This document shows positions 1 through 7,797 of a DNA stretch of 64,000 nucleotides, piece after piece. The DNA is taken from contig NZ_JWLD01000016.1 in the NCBI RefSeq assembly GCF_000813725.1, forward strand, positions 62,001 to 126,000, read 5' to 3'. Position 1 is the stretch's first letter. The number at the start of each line of letters is the position of its first letter. A model generated the notes under the pieces. It saw nothing but the letters and a program-made list of their open reading frames with translations. It was not told the origin of the DNA and ran no database searches. Origin of the DNA: Leisingera sp. ANG-Vp (GTDB lineage: Bacteria; Pseudomonadota; Alphaproteobacteria; Rhodobacterales; Rhodobacteraceae). Both the position numbers and the translations under genes were made by a program.

Positions 1-324
1 ACCATCGGCACCGGCAAAGAACACATCCAGCGCCGCGGTCTTGTCAGCCACCGCGCGCAGCAGCGCGGCTGCCCTTTCCCGCGCCGCGGCTGTGGAGAGG
101 TCCTCCAGAACCGGATGCCCGGCGGTCAGCACCGCCAGTTCCTGGTAGATCTGCAGCTGGCTGCTGACCCGGTCCGAGGCGAGCGCCAGATCCGCGGCAC
201 TGCGCTCGGCCAGGCTGTCCAGCGCCTGCCGGTAGCCATAGGACCAGACCGCCAGCGCCAGCGCCGCCACCGCCAGCAGAAATCCGGCGGGCAGGCTGAG
301 ACGGAGAATTCTCTGTGTTTTCAT
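1..324 (-). CDS. DctB-like sensor histidine kinase, N-terminal fragment
   Basis: This is the first 108 codons of a gene that runs off the left edge; the ATG is at 324-322. The product starts with a short basic stretch followed by a hydrophobic helix (about residues 8-28), then a region beginning YRQALDSLAERSAADLALAS and a helix with SDRVSSQLQIYQELAVL. This resembles the membrane anchor and first periplasmic helix of DctB-type C4-dicarboxylate sensor kinases. The kinase domains and any partner response regulator lie outside the window, so the substrate cannot be judged. It diverges from the P450 gene, with about 59 bases between the two starts. It could instead be another double-Cache kinase or a membrane-bound chemoreceptor. 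Confidence 0.5.
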   Translation of the reverse strand, partial: MKTQRILRLSLPAGFLLAVAALALAVWSYGYRQALDSLAERSAADLALASDRVSSQLQIYQELAVLTAGHPVLEDLSTAAARERAAALLRAVADKTAALDVFFAGADG

Positions 325-383
325 GGCGCCACGTTAACAGCGCCCCCCTTGCATTGGCCAGCCGCAACGGCAAGATCAGCACC

Positions 384-1568
384 ATGAAGACATTGACCCA
401 GTCCCCGACCGACCCCGGATTCGTGCAGAATCCCTACCCGTTCTATGCAAAGGCGCAGGAACAGGGCCAGCTGCACTACTGGCAGGACTACAGCATGGTG
501 GCCGCCTTCGGAAACACAGCGGTGCATATGCTGCTGCGCGACCGCCGGTTCGGACGGGAGATGCCGGAGGAAATGCGCAAACCCGGCCCCGCTCATCTCG
601 CCCCATTCCTTGAAGCCGAAGCGCATTCGATGCTGGATGCCGAGCCGCCCCGCCACACCCGGCTGCGCAAACTGGTGCTGCACGCCTTTACATCCCGCGG
701 GATTGCAGCACTGGAGCCGGGTATTACCGCGCTGTGCCATGGGCTGATCGATGCCTTCCCGGACCAGCCCTTCGACCTTTTGGACGCCTATTGCTCCCAG
801 GTGCCGGTGATCACCATCTGCCGCCTGCTCGGCGTGCCCGAGGAAATGGCGCCGCAGCTGCTGGACTGGTCGCACAGGATGGTTGCAATGTACCAGGCCG
901 CCCGGACCGAAGAGATGGAGCACGCCGCGGCCCAGGCAGCGCAGGCGTTTTCGGATTTCCTGCGCGGCTATATCGAGGAACGCCGCAGCGATCCCCGCGA
1001 TGACCTGATCACCCGGCTGATCGCGGCCGAGGAGGAAGGCGACAAACTGTCCGCGGATGAGCTCACCGGCACCTGCATCCTGCTGTTGAACGCGGGCCAC
1101 GAAGCGTCGGTGCATGCCCTGGGCAATGGGGTGAAAACCCTGCTGCAGCACGGCTGGGATCCGGCCTGGCTGGCGCCGGAAGCTATTGAAGGGCTGGTGG
1201 AGGAGATCCTCCGGTTTGATCCGCCGCTGCACCTCTTCACCCGCTATGCCTACGAGGAGGCCGAGGTCTTTGGCCATACCTTCAAGCGCGGCGACCAGGT
1301 CGCTCTGCTCCTGGGGGCAGCCAACCGCGACCCGAAGGCACTGGATCAGCCGGACCGCTTCAATCCGGCTCGCCCGCCGAAGGTGAACAAAAGCTTCGGC
1401 GGCGGCTTGCATTTTTGCGCCGGCGCGCCGCTGGCGCGGCTGGAGATGCAGATCGCCTTGCAGGTCCTGTTCGCCCGCTGCCCGGATCTGAAACTGGCGG
1501 CAGAACCGGAGTACGCCAACTGCTACCACTTTCACGGGCTCTCTGAACTGCTTGTGACACGAAAATAA
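384..1568 (+). CDS. Cytochrome P450
   Basis: The product is a soluble bacterial cytochrome P450 of 394 residues, the usual length. The haem-binding loop reads FGGGLHFCAGAPLARLE with the thiolate Cys at residue 345. The I-helix shows AGHEAS, in which Glu-Ala replaces the more common Glu-Thr. The ExxR motif is EILRFDP. The ATG at 384 was chosen over an upstream GTG-type start because it gives the normal P450 N-terminus. Such enzymes hydroxylate hydrophobic substrates with electrons from a ferredoxin and reductase; no dedicated ferredoxin gene is adjacent. The substrate cannot be inferred. It converges on the downstream LysR gene. Confidence 0.93.
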   Translation: MKTLTQSPTDPGFVQNPYPFYAKAQEQGQLHYWQDYSMVAAFGNTAVHMLLRDRRFGREMPEEMRKPGPAHLAPFLEAEAHSMLDAEPPRHTRLRKLVLHAFTSRGIAALEPGITALCHGLIDAFPDQPFDLLDAYCSQVPVITICRLLGVPEEMAPQLLDWSHRMVAMYQAARTEEMEHAAAQAAQAFSDFLRGYIEERRSDPRDDLITRLIAAEEEGDKLSADELTGTCILLLNAGHEASVHALGNGVKTLLQHGWDPAWLAPEAIEGLVEEILRFDPPLHLFTRYAYEEAEVFGHTFKRGDQVALLLGAANRDPKALDQPDRFNPARPPKVNKSFGGGLHFCAGAPLARLEMQIALQVLFARCPDLKLAAEPEYANCYHFHGLSELLVTRK

Positions 1569-1650
1569 AACCGGCAAGCTCCCGCCCGCGCTGCAGGGAT
1601 CGGAGATCCCTTTGCCCGGTTGGGCCCGGCGCCGCTGACGCGGCGCGGCT

Positions 1651-1723
1651 CCCCCTGTTTCTTCTTTGCCCAAATACTCCGGGGGTGCGGCGCCTAAGCG
1701 CCGAGGGGGCAGCGCCCCCTGCC
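1651..1723 (+). repeat. Interspersed repeat family A, copy 1
   Basis: This intergenic element has a conserved head (TTCTTTGCCCAAATACTCC), a run of G, a small hairpin (CGGCGC CTAA GCGCCG) and the palindrome GGGGGCAGCGCCCCC. Related copies occur at 12635-12692, 20460-20520 (reverse) and 53521-53580. It lies between convergent genes here and may serve as a terminator for both. Confidence 0.75.
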
Positions 1724-1738
1724 TCCCCTTTCCGTGTA

Positions 1739-2650
1739 TCACCCCGGCAAAACCGGTGCCGCAACCATGGCAGAACTGTTCAGCAGCCAATCCCGGAAGG
1801 CTGCCACCTTGGGATCATGCCATTTCTGCCGTTCTCCGATCAGGGCATAGGCCCCGGTTGGGGTGCCGCAGGTCATCTCCGGGAACGGCAGCACCAGATC
1901 TCCCCGCGCCAGTTCATCGCGGCACAGAACCAGATCCGCCATCACCACGCCAGCCCCGATCACCGCCGCGCGGGTGGCCATGTCCAGGTTGGGGAAGACC
2001 TCGCCGCTGGCCGGGTCCACGCCCTCAACCCCGAAGTGCCGCACCCAGGTTCCCCAATCCTCGCGGCGCGGGGTTTCGTGCAGCAGCCTGAGTCCCGGCA
2101 GCGCCGCCGGCCCGTCGGCCAGCTGCGGCAGCAGCGACGGGGCGCAGGCCGGGGAAAGGATCATGTCGAACAAGGGCATCACCTCGATATCCGCAGGCCG
2201 TCCCGGGATGTTCTCCAGCGAAATGCCAAGATCGTATTCCGCCCTTTCAAACCCTTTGCTGCCGTAGAAATCGGTGGCCAGCCGCAGGGTGATTTCCGGA
2301 TGCGCCGCGCGGAACTCTTCCAGCTGCGGCAGCAGCCAGCGCAGCGACAGTGTCGGCGGGCAGATCACCCGCAGCTCGGAGGCATCCGCAGCAATCCGGT
2401 CCACCTCGCGCTGCATCATCGCAAAGGCCTCAGTCAGCACCGGCAAGAGCCGCTGGCCCGCCGCTGTCAGCTCCACCCCGCGGGCGTGGCGGTGGAACAG
2501 CTGCACGCCGATGTGCTCCTCCAGGATCTTGATCTGGCGGCTGACCGCGCCGCGGGTCACGAACAGCTCGCCCGCCGCGGCGATGTAGCCCTGGTGGCGG
2601 GCGGCGGCCTCAAAGGCACGCAGAGCATTGAGGGGGGGCAGGCGCATCAT
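1739..2650 (-). CDS. LysR-family transcriptional regulator (GcvA-like)
   Basis: A 303-residue LysR-type regulator. The winged helix-turn-helix is at residues 5-65 (LNALRAFEAAARHQGYIAAA, followed by VTRGAVSRQIKILEEHIGVQLF), and the rest is the substrate-binding fold. The opening and HTH resemble the GcvA/AmpR subgroup. Two adjacent ATG codons, 2650-2648 and 2647-2645, are both possible starts. A perfect inverted repeat lies only three bases upstream of the first ATG, which suggests autoregulation and control of the divergent DUF1127-type gene. The effector is unknown. Confidence 0.9.
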   Translation of the reverse strand: MMRLPPLNALRAFEAAARHQGYIAAAGELFVTRGAVSRQIKILEEHIGVQLFHRHARGVELTAAGQRLLPVLTEAFAMMQREVDRIAADASELRVICPPTLSLRWLLPQLEEFRAAHPEITLRLATDFYGSKGFERAEYDLGISLENIPGRPADIEVMPLFDMILSPACAPSLLPQLADGPAALPGLRLLHETPRREDWGTWVRHFGVEGVDPASGEVFPNLDMATRAAVIGAGVVMADLVLCRDELARGDLVLPFPEMTCGTPTGAYALIGERQKWHDPKVAAFRDWLLNSSAMVAAPVLPG

Positions 2651-2652
2651 AT

Positions 2653-2683
2653 CACCATGGATCAGTTTTCCTAATCCATGGTG
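2653..2683. promoter_or_regulatory. Perfect 10-bp inverted repeat, probable LysR operator
   Basis: CACCATGGAT (2653-2662) and ATCCATGGTG (2674-2683) are exact reverse complements separated by 11 bases. The spacing and position between the divergent LysR and DUF1127 genes fit a LysR recognition site. The element touches the region where the lysR ribosome binding site should be, so binding would also block its own expression. The role is inferred. Confidence 0.6.
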
Positions 2684-2729
2684 CAGTTTAACTGGTTTGC
2701 GCGCAAGCCCCTGCGGGCGGTATTTCTAT

Positions 2730-2744
2730 CCTCCAGATTGGAGG
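2730..2744 (+). promoter_or_regulatory. Hairpin enclosing the Shine-Dalgarno of the DUF1127-type gene
   Basis: CCTCCA (2730-2735), loop GAT and TGGAGG (2739-2744) form a perfect 6-bp stem. The full GGAGG ribosome binding site, seven bases before the ATG at 2752, is inside the stem. This could hold translation off until the hairpin melts or is bound. The structure is read from sequence; the regulatory role is inferred. Confidence 0.5.
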
Positions 2745-2751
2745 AAATGCC

Positions 2752-3033
2752 ATGGTTACTGAATATGGACGTACAGGTTCGCAGCCCTCTGCCTCTTTGG
2801 CCAGCCGCGTCTTCCGGTGGATCGCGGACCTTCTGCGACAGAGAAAAACTCACCCATGCATATCTGCACTGCGCCAAGAAGTGCAGGTGCCCCGCTGCGA
2901 CCTGGAGCGGCTGAGCGAAATTTCTCCGCATCTATTGGCGGACATCGGCGTGAAACAGGAGACTGCCGCCGGAGAGACATCGCCCTGGCGGCTGGACGAC
3001 GGGCGGCATTTGCTGCTGCGCCCGCCTCTGTAA
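2752..3033 (+). CDS. Small DUF1127-type protein
   Basis: This encodes a 93-residue basic protein. The C-terminal half contains LERLSEISPHLLADIGV, which matches the conserved core of DUF1127 proteins (a Leu-rich helix ending in LLxDIG). The first 40 residues are variable and include a short amphipathic stretch around VFRWIADLL. The start is set by GGAGGAA seven bases upstream. DUF1127 proteins in Rhodobacteraceae have been linked to RNA turnover and stress responses, but no function can be assigned from this sequence. It is transcribed away from the LysR regulator and ends in a strong terminator. Confidence 0.75.
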   Translation: MVTEYGRTGSQPSASLASRVFRWIADLLRQRKTHPCISALRQEVQVPRCDLERLSEISPHLLADIGVKQETAAGETSPWRLDDGRHLLLRPPL

Positions 3034-3042
3034 AAGGCCATA

Positions 3043-3068
3043 GCCCGGCCAGCCCCTGGCCGGGCCTT
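3043..3068 (+). terminator. Rho-independent terminator
   Basis: GCCCGGCCA and TGGCCGGGC form a perfect 9-bp stem with a GCCCC loop, starting ten bases after the DUF1127-type stop. The following tract is CTTCTG on the plus strand, weak in T. It lies between convergent genes and may act in both directions. Confidence 0.6.
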
Positions 3069-3080
3069 CTGCTGCCGGGC

Positions 3081-3545
3081 CTAGCCCAGCGGCAGCATCG
3101 TTGTGGATTTGATCTCTTCCATCGACAGAAGCGCGGTCACATTGTGCACTTTCACCTCGGAAATCAGCGCCTGATAGAAGACGTCATAGGCACGGGCGTT
3201 CTGCACCCGCACTTTCAGGATATAGTCGATGTCGCCCGCCAGCCGGTGGGCCTCCTGCACCTCGGGGCGGTCGCGCAGTGCTTTCAGGAACTTGGCCTGC
3301 CATTCCGCCTCATGCTCGGAGGTGCGGATCAGGACAAAGAAACAAGCCTCGAACCCCAATGAATCCGCATCCAGCAGCACTGTCTGCTGGCCGATCACCC
3401 CGGCCTCCTTGAGCTTGCGGATGCGATTCCACACAGGCGTCTTGGAAGAGCCCACCCGGCGGGCGATTTCGTCCAGCGACTGGCTGGCATCGCGCTGCAG
3501 TTCAGCCAGAATTTTCCTGTCCGTGCCGTCGATCCGCACCGTCAT
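3081..3545 (-). CDS. Lrp/AsnC-family transcriptional regulator
   Basis: A 154-residue Lrp/AsnC regulator. The N-terminal HTH is about residues 5-60 (DGTDRKILAELQRDASQSLD, then KTPVWNRIRKLKEAGVI), and the C-terminal RAM ligand-binding domain follows (VQEAHRLAGDIDYILKVRV). The ATG at 3545 gives a typical Lrp start (MTVRIDGTDRKIL); in-frame sequence further upstream belongs to the promoter region. It is divergent from the sulfate-assimilation operon beginning at 3695. Its position suggests that it controls that operon, perhaps with a sulfur amino acid as effector; the ligand is an inference. Confidence 0.92.
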   Translation of the reverse strand: MTVRIDGTDRKILAELQRDASQSLDEIARRVGSSKTPVWNRIRKLKEAGVIGQQTVLLDADSLGFEACFFVLIRTSEHEAEWQAKFLKALRDRPEVQEAHRLAGDIDYILKVRVQNARAYDVFYQALISEVKVHNVTALLSMEEIKSTTMLPLG

Positions 3546-3638
3546 TCCTGTTTTCTCCTGTTCATGAGGACCATCGGCCCGGGTTTCGCCCCTTGCGGAA
3601 CCAATGTTCTTATTTACCTGCCCATATAGCGCAATACC

Positions 3639-3650
3639 GGGAATATTTCC
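3639..3650. promoter_or_regulatory. AT-centred near-palindrome in the lrp/cysG intergenic region
   Basis: GGGAATATTTCC lies between the divergent lrp gene and cysG, 45 bases before the cysG ATG. Lrp-family sites are often weak palindromes with an AT-rich centre, so this is a candidate operator. One position breaks the symmetry. Confidence 0.3.
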
Positions 3651-3694
3651 TATATCTACCCCCAAGTCAAACCACCTTGGAGAGGGATTCCGGA

Positions 3695-4513
3695 ATGTCC
3701 GCACAGACGACACATGCTGCCAATGCCACCGCTCACGTCCGCGGCGGCATGTGCTGTATGGTTGCGGGCCAGGTTGCCTTTGCGGGCTCCGGCCCCGGCG
3801 ACCCGGATCTGCTGACCGTCAAAGCCCTGCGCGCGCTGCAGGAGGCTGACGTGATCCTCTACGACCGTCTGGTCAGCGAAGAGATCATGGCGCTGGCCGG
3901 TCCGCAGGCAGTGCTGGAGAATGTCGGCAAGGAAGGCTTCGGCCCGCAAGTCTCTCAGGAAGAGATCTGCGCGCGCCTGGTGGCCCATGCCAAGGCCGGC
4001 AAGAAGGTGCTGCGGCTGAAGGCCGGCGATCCCACCATCTTTGCCCGCCTGGATGAAGAACTGACCGCGCTGGAAGCGGAAGGCATCGCCAGCCAGATCA
4101 TCCCCGGCATCACCGCAGCCTCCGCTGCTGTGGCCGGCATCGGCCAGAGCCTGACCCAGCGCGGCCGCAACTCCTCGGTCCGGTTCCTGACCGGCCATGA
4201 CATGAAAGGCTTTGCCGATCATGACTGGGCGGCGCTGGCGCGTCCCGGGGAAGTGGCCGCTGTCTACATGGGTAAGAAGTCGGCCCGCTTTGTGCAGGGC
4301 CGGATGATCATGCATGGCGCCGACCGCGCAACGCCGGTGACCATTGTCGAAAACGCCTCGCGCCCGGAACAGCGGGTGCTGGAAACCAATCTGGACCGCC
4401 TGCCCGCCGACCTGGATGCGGCCGGGTTCGACGGCCCTGCCCTCACATTCCTGGGCCTTGCACCGCGCAAAGCGGTTTCTGCCCTGAACGATCTCAAAAC
4501 GGAGCTTGCATAA
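3695..4513 (+). CDS. cysG: Uroporphyrinogen-III C-methyltransferase (sirohaem synthesis)
   Basis: SAM-dependent methyltransferase that makes precorrin-2 from uroporphyrinogen III, the first step to sirohaem for the sulfite reductase encoded two genes downstream. The 272-residue protein shows GSGPGDPDLLTVKALRAL, VILYDRLVSEEI, VLRLKAGDPTIFAR and IIPGITAASAAVAGIG. These are the signature motifs of the SUMT/CobA family. It matches only the CysG methyltransferase half; the dehydrogenase/chelatase part is absent, so a separate gene should supply it. The ATG at 3695 is preceded by GGAGAGG. Its stop overlaps the next start (TAATG), so the operon is translationally coupled. The name cobA would be equally acceptable. 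Confidence 0.9.
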   Translation: MSAQTTHAANATAHVRGGMCCMVAGQVAFAGSGPGDPDLLTVKALRALQEADVILYDRLVSEEIMALAGPQAVLENVGKEGFGPQVSQEEICARLVAHAKAGKKVLRLKAGDPTIFARLDEELTALEAEGIASQIIPGITAASAAVAGIGQSLTQRGRNSSVRFLTGHDMKGFADHDWAALARPGEVAAVYMGKKSARFVQGRMIMHGADRATPVTIVENASRPEQRVLETNLDRLPADLDAAGFDGPALTFLGLAPRKAVSALNDLKTELA

Positions 4514-4821
4514 TGGCCCGCGCTTTTACGCCCAAAGTCATCACTGCCAACGACCTGCTCGAAGGCGATGTGATCTACTTCACCGCTCAGGACACCTGGA
4601 CCCGGCACATGTCCGAGGCCGAGCTGATCACCGATGAGGCCGTAGCACCCCTGCGCCTCTTGGAAGCAGAGAAGCAGAACATCAAGATCGTCGGCGCCTA
4701 TCTGGCCGACGCCAAGGCAGGCCCGAACGGCCCCGAGCCGACCCATTTCCGCGAGGAATTCCGCCGCACCGGCCCCTCGAACTACTTCCATGGCAAGCAG
4801 GAGGCGCAAGCCAATGTATAA
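4513..4821 (+). CDS. DUF2849 family protein of the sulfite reductase operon
   Basis: A 102-residue soluble protein with the DUF2849 signature (ITANDLLEGDVIYFT near the start, then WTRHMSEAELITDE). The family is found beside cysI and cysG in alphaproteobacteria and its biochemical role is unknown. It overlaps cysG by one base and cysI by eight bases, so the three genes are almost certainly translated together. An accessory role in sulfite reductase assembly or activity is the natural guess, based on context only. Confidence 0.88.
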   Translation: MARAFTPKVITANDLLEGDVIYFTAQDTWTRHMSEAELITDEAVAPLRLLEAEKQNIKIVGAYLADAKAGPNGPEPTHFREEFRRTGPSNYFHGKQEAQANV

Positions 4822-6478
4822 GTACAACGAGTTTGACGAAGCCTTCCTGGCTGAACGCAATGCCCAGTTCCGCGCCCAGGTCGAGCGCCGCATCGACGGC
4901 TCGCTGACCGAGGAAGAATTCCGCCCCCTGCGCCTGATGAACGGCGTCTATCTGCAGCTGCACGCCTATATGCTGCGGGTTGCGATTCCCTACGGCACCC
5001 TGAACCCCGACCAGATGCGCGCGCTGGCGCTGCTGGCCGAGAAGTGGGACCGCGGCTACGGCCATTTCACCACCCGCCAGAACATCCAGTACAACTGGCC
5101 GAAACTGCGCGACCTGCCGGACATGCTGGACGCGCTGGGTGAGGTTGGCCTGCACGCCATCCAGACCTCGGGCAACACCATCCGCAACACCACCGCCGAC
5201 CATTTCGCCGGTGCCGCCGCAGAAGAAGTCACCGACCCGCGCCCCTATGCCGAGCTGATCCGCCAGTGGTCCACCGACCACCCGGAATTCCAGTTCCTGG
5301 GCCGCAAGTTCAAGATCGCCATCACCGGCAGCAACACCGACCGTGCCGTGATCAAGGCGCATGACGTGGGCTTGCAAGTGGTCGAGCAGGACGGCCAGAT
5401 CGGCTTCAAGGTCATCGTCGGCGGCGGCCTGGGCCGCACCCCGATGATCGGCAAGACCCTGCGCGAGTTCCTGCCGCAGGCGGATCTGCTGCCCTATCTG
5501 GAGTCGGTTCTGACCGTCTACAACGTGCTGGGCCGCCGCGACAACAAGTACAAGGCGCGCATCAAGATCACCGTTTCGGAGAACGGCATCGACACCTACC
5601 GCGCGATGACCGAAGAAGCCTTCCTGACCATCCGCGGCCAGTACGACGGCACCGACCAGCAGCTGCTGGAAGAGATCAAGGCGCATTTCACCGCGCCGGA
5701 GTTCCGCTCGGGCTCCACCGAAGCGTTCGACACCGCTTACGAAAACGACCCGGTGTTCCGCGCCTGGGCCGATACCAACCTGGATCAGCACCGTGCCGAA
5801 GGCCACGCCATCGCCACCATCTCGATCAAGGCGCATGGCGCAACCCCGGGCGACGCATCGGCTGAGCAGATCCGCGTGATGGCGGACCTGGCCGAGCAGT
5901 ACGGCTATGGCGAGCTGCGCATCAGCCACCAGCAGAACGTGATCCTGCCGCATGTCCACAAGTCGGACCTGCCCGCGATCCATGCCAAGCTGAAAGAGCA
6001 CGGTCTGGCCACCGCCAACCTGGGCCTGATCTCGGACATCATCGCCTGCCCCGGCATGGACTACTGCAACCTGGCCACCGCGCGCTCGATCCCGGTCGCG
6101 CAGGAGATTGCCACCCGCTTTGACGAGCTGAAGCTGGAGCATGACATCGGCCACCTGCAGATCAAGATCTCGGGCTGCATCAACGCCTGCGGCCACCACC
6201 ATGTGGGCCACATCGGCATCCTGGGTCTGGACCGCGCCGGCGTCGAGAACTACCAGATCACCCTGGGCGGCGACGCCTCGGAGAACGCCGCCATCGGCAC
6301 CCGCACCGGCCCCGGTTTCGCCTATGACGAAATCGTGCCTGCGGTGGAGCGGATCGTGGACACCTATCTGGCGGTGCGCGAAAGCGCCGAGGAGACCTTT
6401 ATCGAGACCTACCGCCGGGTCGGCATGGATCCCTTCAAGGCCGCGCTCTACCCCGAGGCAGCAAAGAAAGTCGCCTGA
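4814..6478 (+). CDS. cysI: Assimilatory sulfite (nitrite/sulfite) reductase haemoprotein
   Basis: This reduces sulfite to sulfide with six electrons, using sirohaem and a 4Fe-4S cluster. The 554-residue protein carries both cysteine motifs of the family: IIACPGMDYCNLATARS and CINACGHHHVGHIGI. The N-terminal ferredoxin-like half-repeat has RQNIQYNW, and the second copy has ISHQQNVILPH. The ATG at 4814 overlaps the upstream stop. No flavoprotein cysJ is present in the window, so electrons probably arrive from ferredoxin or from the reductase encoded at 7798. A nitrite reductase role cannot be fully excluded, but cysH and sirohaem genes around it favour sulfite. Confidence 0.92.
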   Translation: MYKYNEFDEAFLAERNAQFRAQVERRIDGSLTEEEFRPLRLMNGVYLQLHAYMLRVAIPYGTLNPDQMRALALLAEKWDRGYGHFTTRQNIQYNWPKLRDLPDMLDALGEVGLHAIQTSGNTIRNTTADHFAGAAAEEVTDPRPYAELIRQWSTDHPEFQFLGRKFKIAITGSNTDRAVIKAHDVGLQVVEQDGQIGFKVIVGGGLGRTPMIGKTLREFLPQADLLPYLESVLTVYNVLGRRDNKYKARIKITVSENGIDTYRAMTEEAFLTIRGQYDGTDQQLLEEIKAHFTAPEFRSGSTEAFDTAYENDPVFRAWADTNLDQHRAEGHAIATISIKAHGATPGDASAEQIRVMADLAEQYGYGELRISHQQNVILPHVHKSDLPAIHAKLKEHGLATANLGLISDIIACPGMDYCNLATARSIPVAQEIATRFDELKLEHDIGHLQIKISGCINACGHHHVGHIGILGLDRAGVENYQITLGGDASENAAIGTRTGPGFAYDEIVPAVERIVDTYLAVRESAEETFIETYRRVGMDPFKAALYPEAAKKVA

Positions 6479-6482
6479 TCTG

Positions 6483-7244
6483 ATGTTCCAGACAGCCGGA
6501 AACAAGCCCGCCGGAGAAGCCGAGCTTCTCCGGGACCGGGAGCTGGCCGCCAAGGCGGAGGTGCTGAATGCGCGCTTCCGCCACCATTCGGCCACCTCGG
6601 TGATGGAGGGCGCATTGCGGGACGCGGGCCACATCGCCCTTGTCTCCTCCTTCGGCGCGGAATCCGTGGTGCTGCTTCACATGGCCGCGATCATCGACCC
6701 GATGACCCCGGTTGTGTTCGTAGACACCGAGCTGTTGTTTACCGAAACGCTGATCTATCAGCAGGAGGTGAGCGAGCGGCTGGGCCTGCGCAATGTGCGC
6801 ATCATCCGCGCCGACGACATCGCCGAGAAGGACCCCTACGGGGCCCTCAAGTTCAGCGACAAGGACGCCTGCTGCACCCTGCGCAAGACCGTGCCGCTGC
6901 AAAAGGCGCTGGCGAATTACGATGGCTGGATCACCGGCCGCAAGCGGTTCCAGTCGGGCACCCGTGCCGCGCTCGAGTTCTTTGAGGTCGAGGACGGCAC
7001 CGGGCGGCTGAAGATCAACCCGCTGGCCCATTGGGCGCCGGAAGACGTGCGCGCCTATATGGATGAAAACCGTCTGCCCCGCCATCCGCTGGTGGCCAAG
7101 GGCTATCCCTCGATCGGCTGCGCGCCCTGCACCAGCCCGGTCAAGGAAGGCGAAGACCCGCGCGCCGGCCGGTGGCGCGGGGAAAACAAGGAAGAATGCG
7201 GCATCCACGTGGTGGACGGCCAGTTTGTGCGCACAGGAGCGTGA
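6483..7244 (+). CDS. cysH: Phosphoadenylyl/adenylyl-sulfate reductase
   Basis: This reduces activated sulfate (APS or PAPS) to sulfite with thioredoxin. The 253-residue protein has the PP-loop SSFGAESVVLLHM, TGRKRFQSG, and the C-terminal ECGIH catalytic cysteine. It also has the CC (DACCTLRK) and CxxC (GCAPCTSP) pairs that bind a 4Fe-4S cluster. This four-cysteine pattern is typical of the APS-reducing type, so APS is the likelier substrate. It starts four bases after cysI and feeds sulfite directly to that enzyme. Confidence 0.92.
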   Translation: MFQTAGNKPAGEAELLRDRELAAKAEVLNARFRHHSATSVMEGALRDAGHIALVSSFGAESVVLLHMAAIIDPMTPVVFVDTELLFTETLIYQQEVSERLGLRNVRIIRADDIAEKDPYGALKFSDKDACCTLRKTVPLQKALANYDGWITGRKRFQSGTRAALEFFEVEDGTGRLKINPLAHWAPEDVRAYMDENRLPRHPLVAKGYPSIGCAPCTSPVKEGEDPRAGRWRGENKEECGIHVVDGQFVRTGA

Positions 7245-7249
7245 GTAAG

Positions 7250-7651
7250 ATGACTGTAATTGTGACCGACACCGGATTTGCCCAGGACGACTGGGAAGGC
7301 GGCTTTGAAGGCAGCAATGTGCTTGAGCTTGCCTCTGATGCCAACCTGGCCGAGGACGCCGCTGACCTCAGCGGTATCGAACTCGTGCGCATCAGCTTCC
7401 CCAGCTTTGCCGACGGGCGCGGCTTTACCCTGGCCCGCCAGCTGCGGTTGAAAGGCTACGAGGGCCGCCTGCGCGCCTTTGGCCATGTGATCGCCGACCA
7501 GTACGCCATGGCCCGCCGCTCGGGCTTTGACGAGGTTGAACTGTCCGATGAGCTGGCCGCCCGCCAGCCCGAAGACCAATGGCTTGCCCGCGCCGACTGG
7601 AAGGCGCATAGCTACCAGGCCCGCCTGCGCGGCAGCACCGCTGCCCGCTAA
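7250..7651 (+). CDS. DUF934 family protein
   Basis: A 133-residue protein of the DUF934 family, recognised from IELVRISFPSFADGRGFTLA followed by GRLRAFGHVIADQYAMARRSGFDEVEL. These proteins are regularly encoded beside cysH and cysI in proteobacteria; no activity has been established that I can name. The ATG at 7250 lies six bases after the cysH stop. It is part of the same operon and is presumed to help sulfite reduction. Confidence 0.9.
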   Translation: MTVIVTDTGFAQDDWEGGFEGSNVLELASDANLAEDAADLSGIELVRISFPSFADGRGFTLARQLRLKGYEGRLRAFGHVIADQYAMARRSGFDEVELSDELAARQPEDQWLARADWKAHSYQARLRGSTAAR

Positions 7652-7797
7652 GCCAGCCCCCTGAACCCCGGGAATACCCCCCTGAAGACCGGTCCCGTTT
7701 CATAAAACGCGGGGCCGGTTTCATAAAACAAGGGTTTTCCTGACTTCGATCAACGATTAATCAGAGGTGCCGGCATACTCCTCCGGCAGTGCAACCG

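Noticed and set aside
4682-6634. Long open frame on the minus strand, 650 codons
   Set aside because: It is antisense to cysI, which has full family motifs; the frame has no recognisable domain and arises from high GC.
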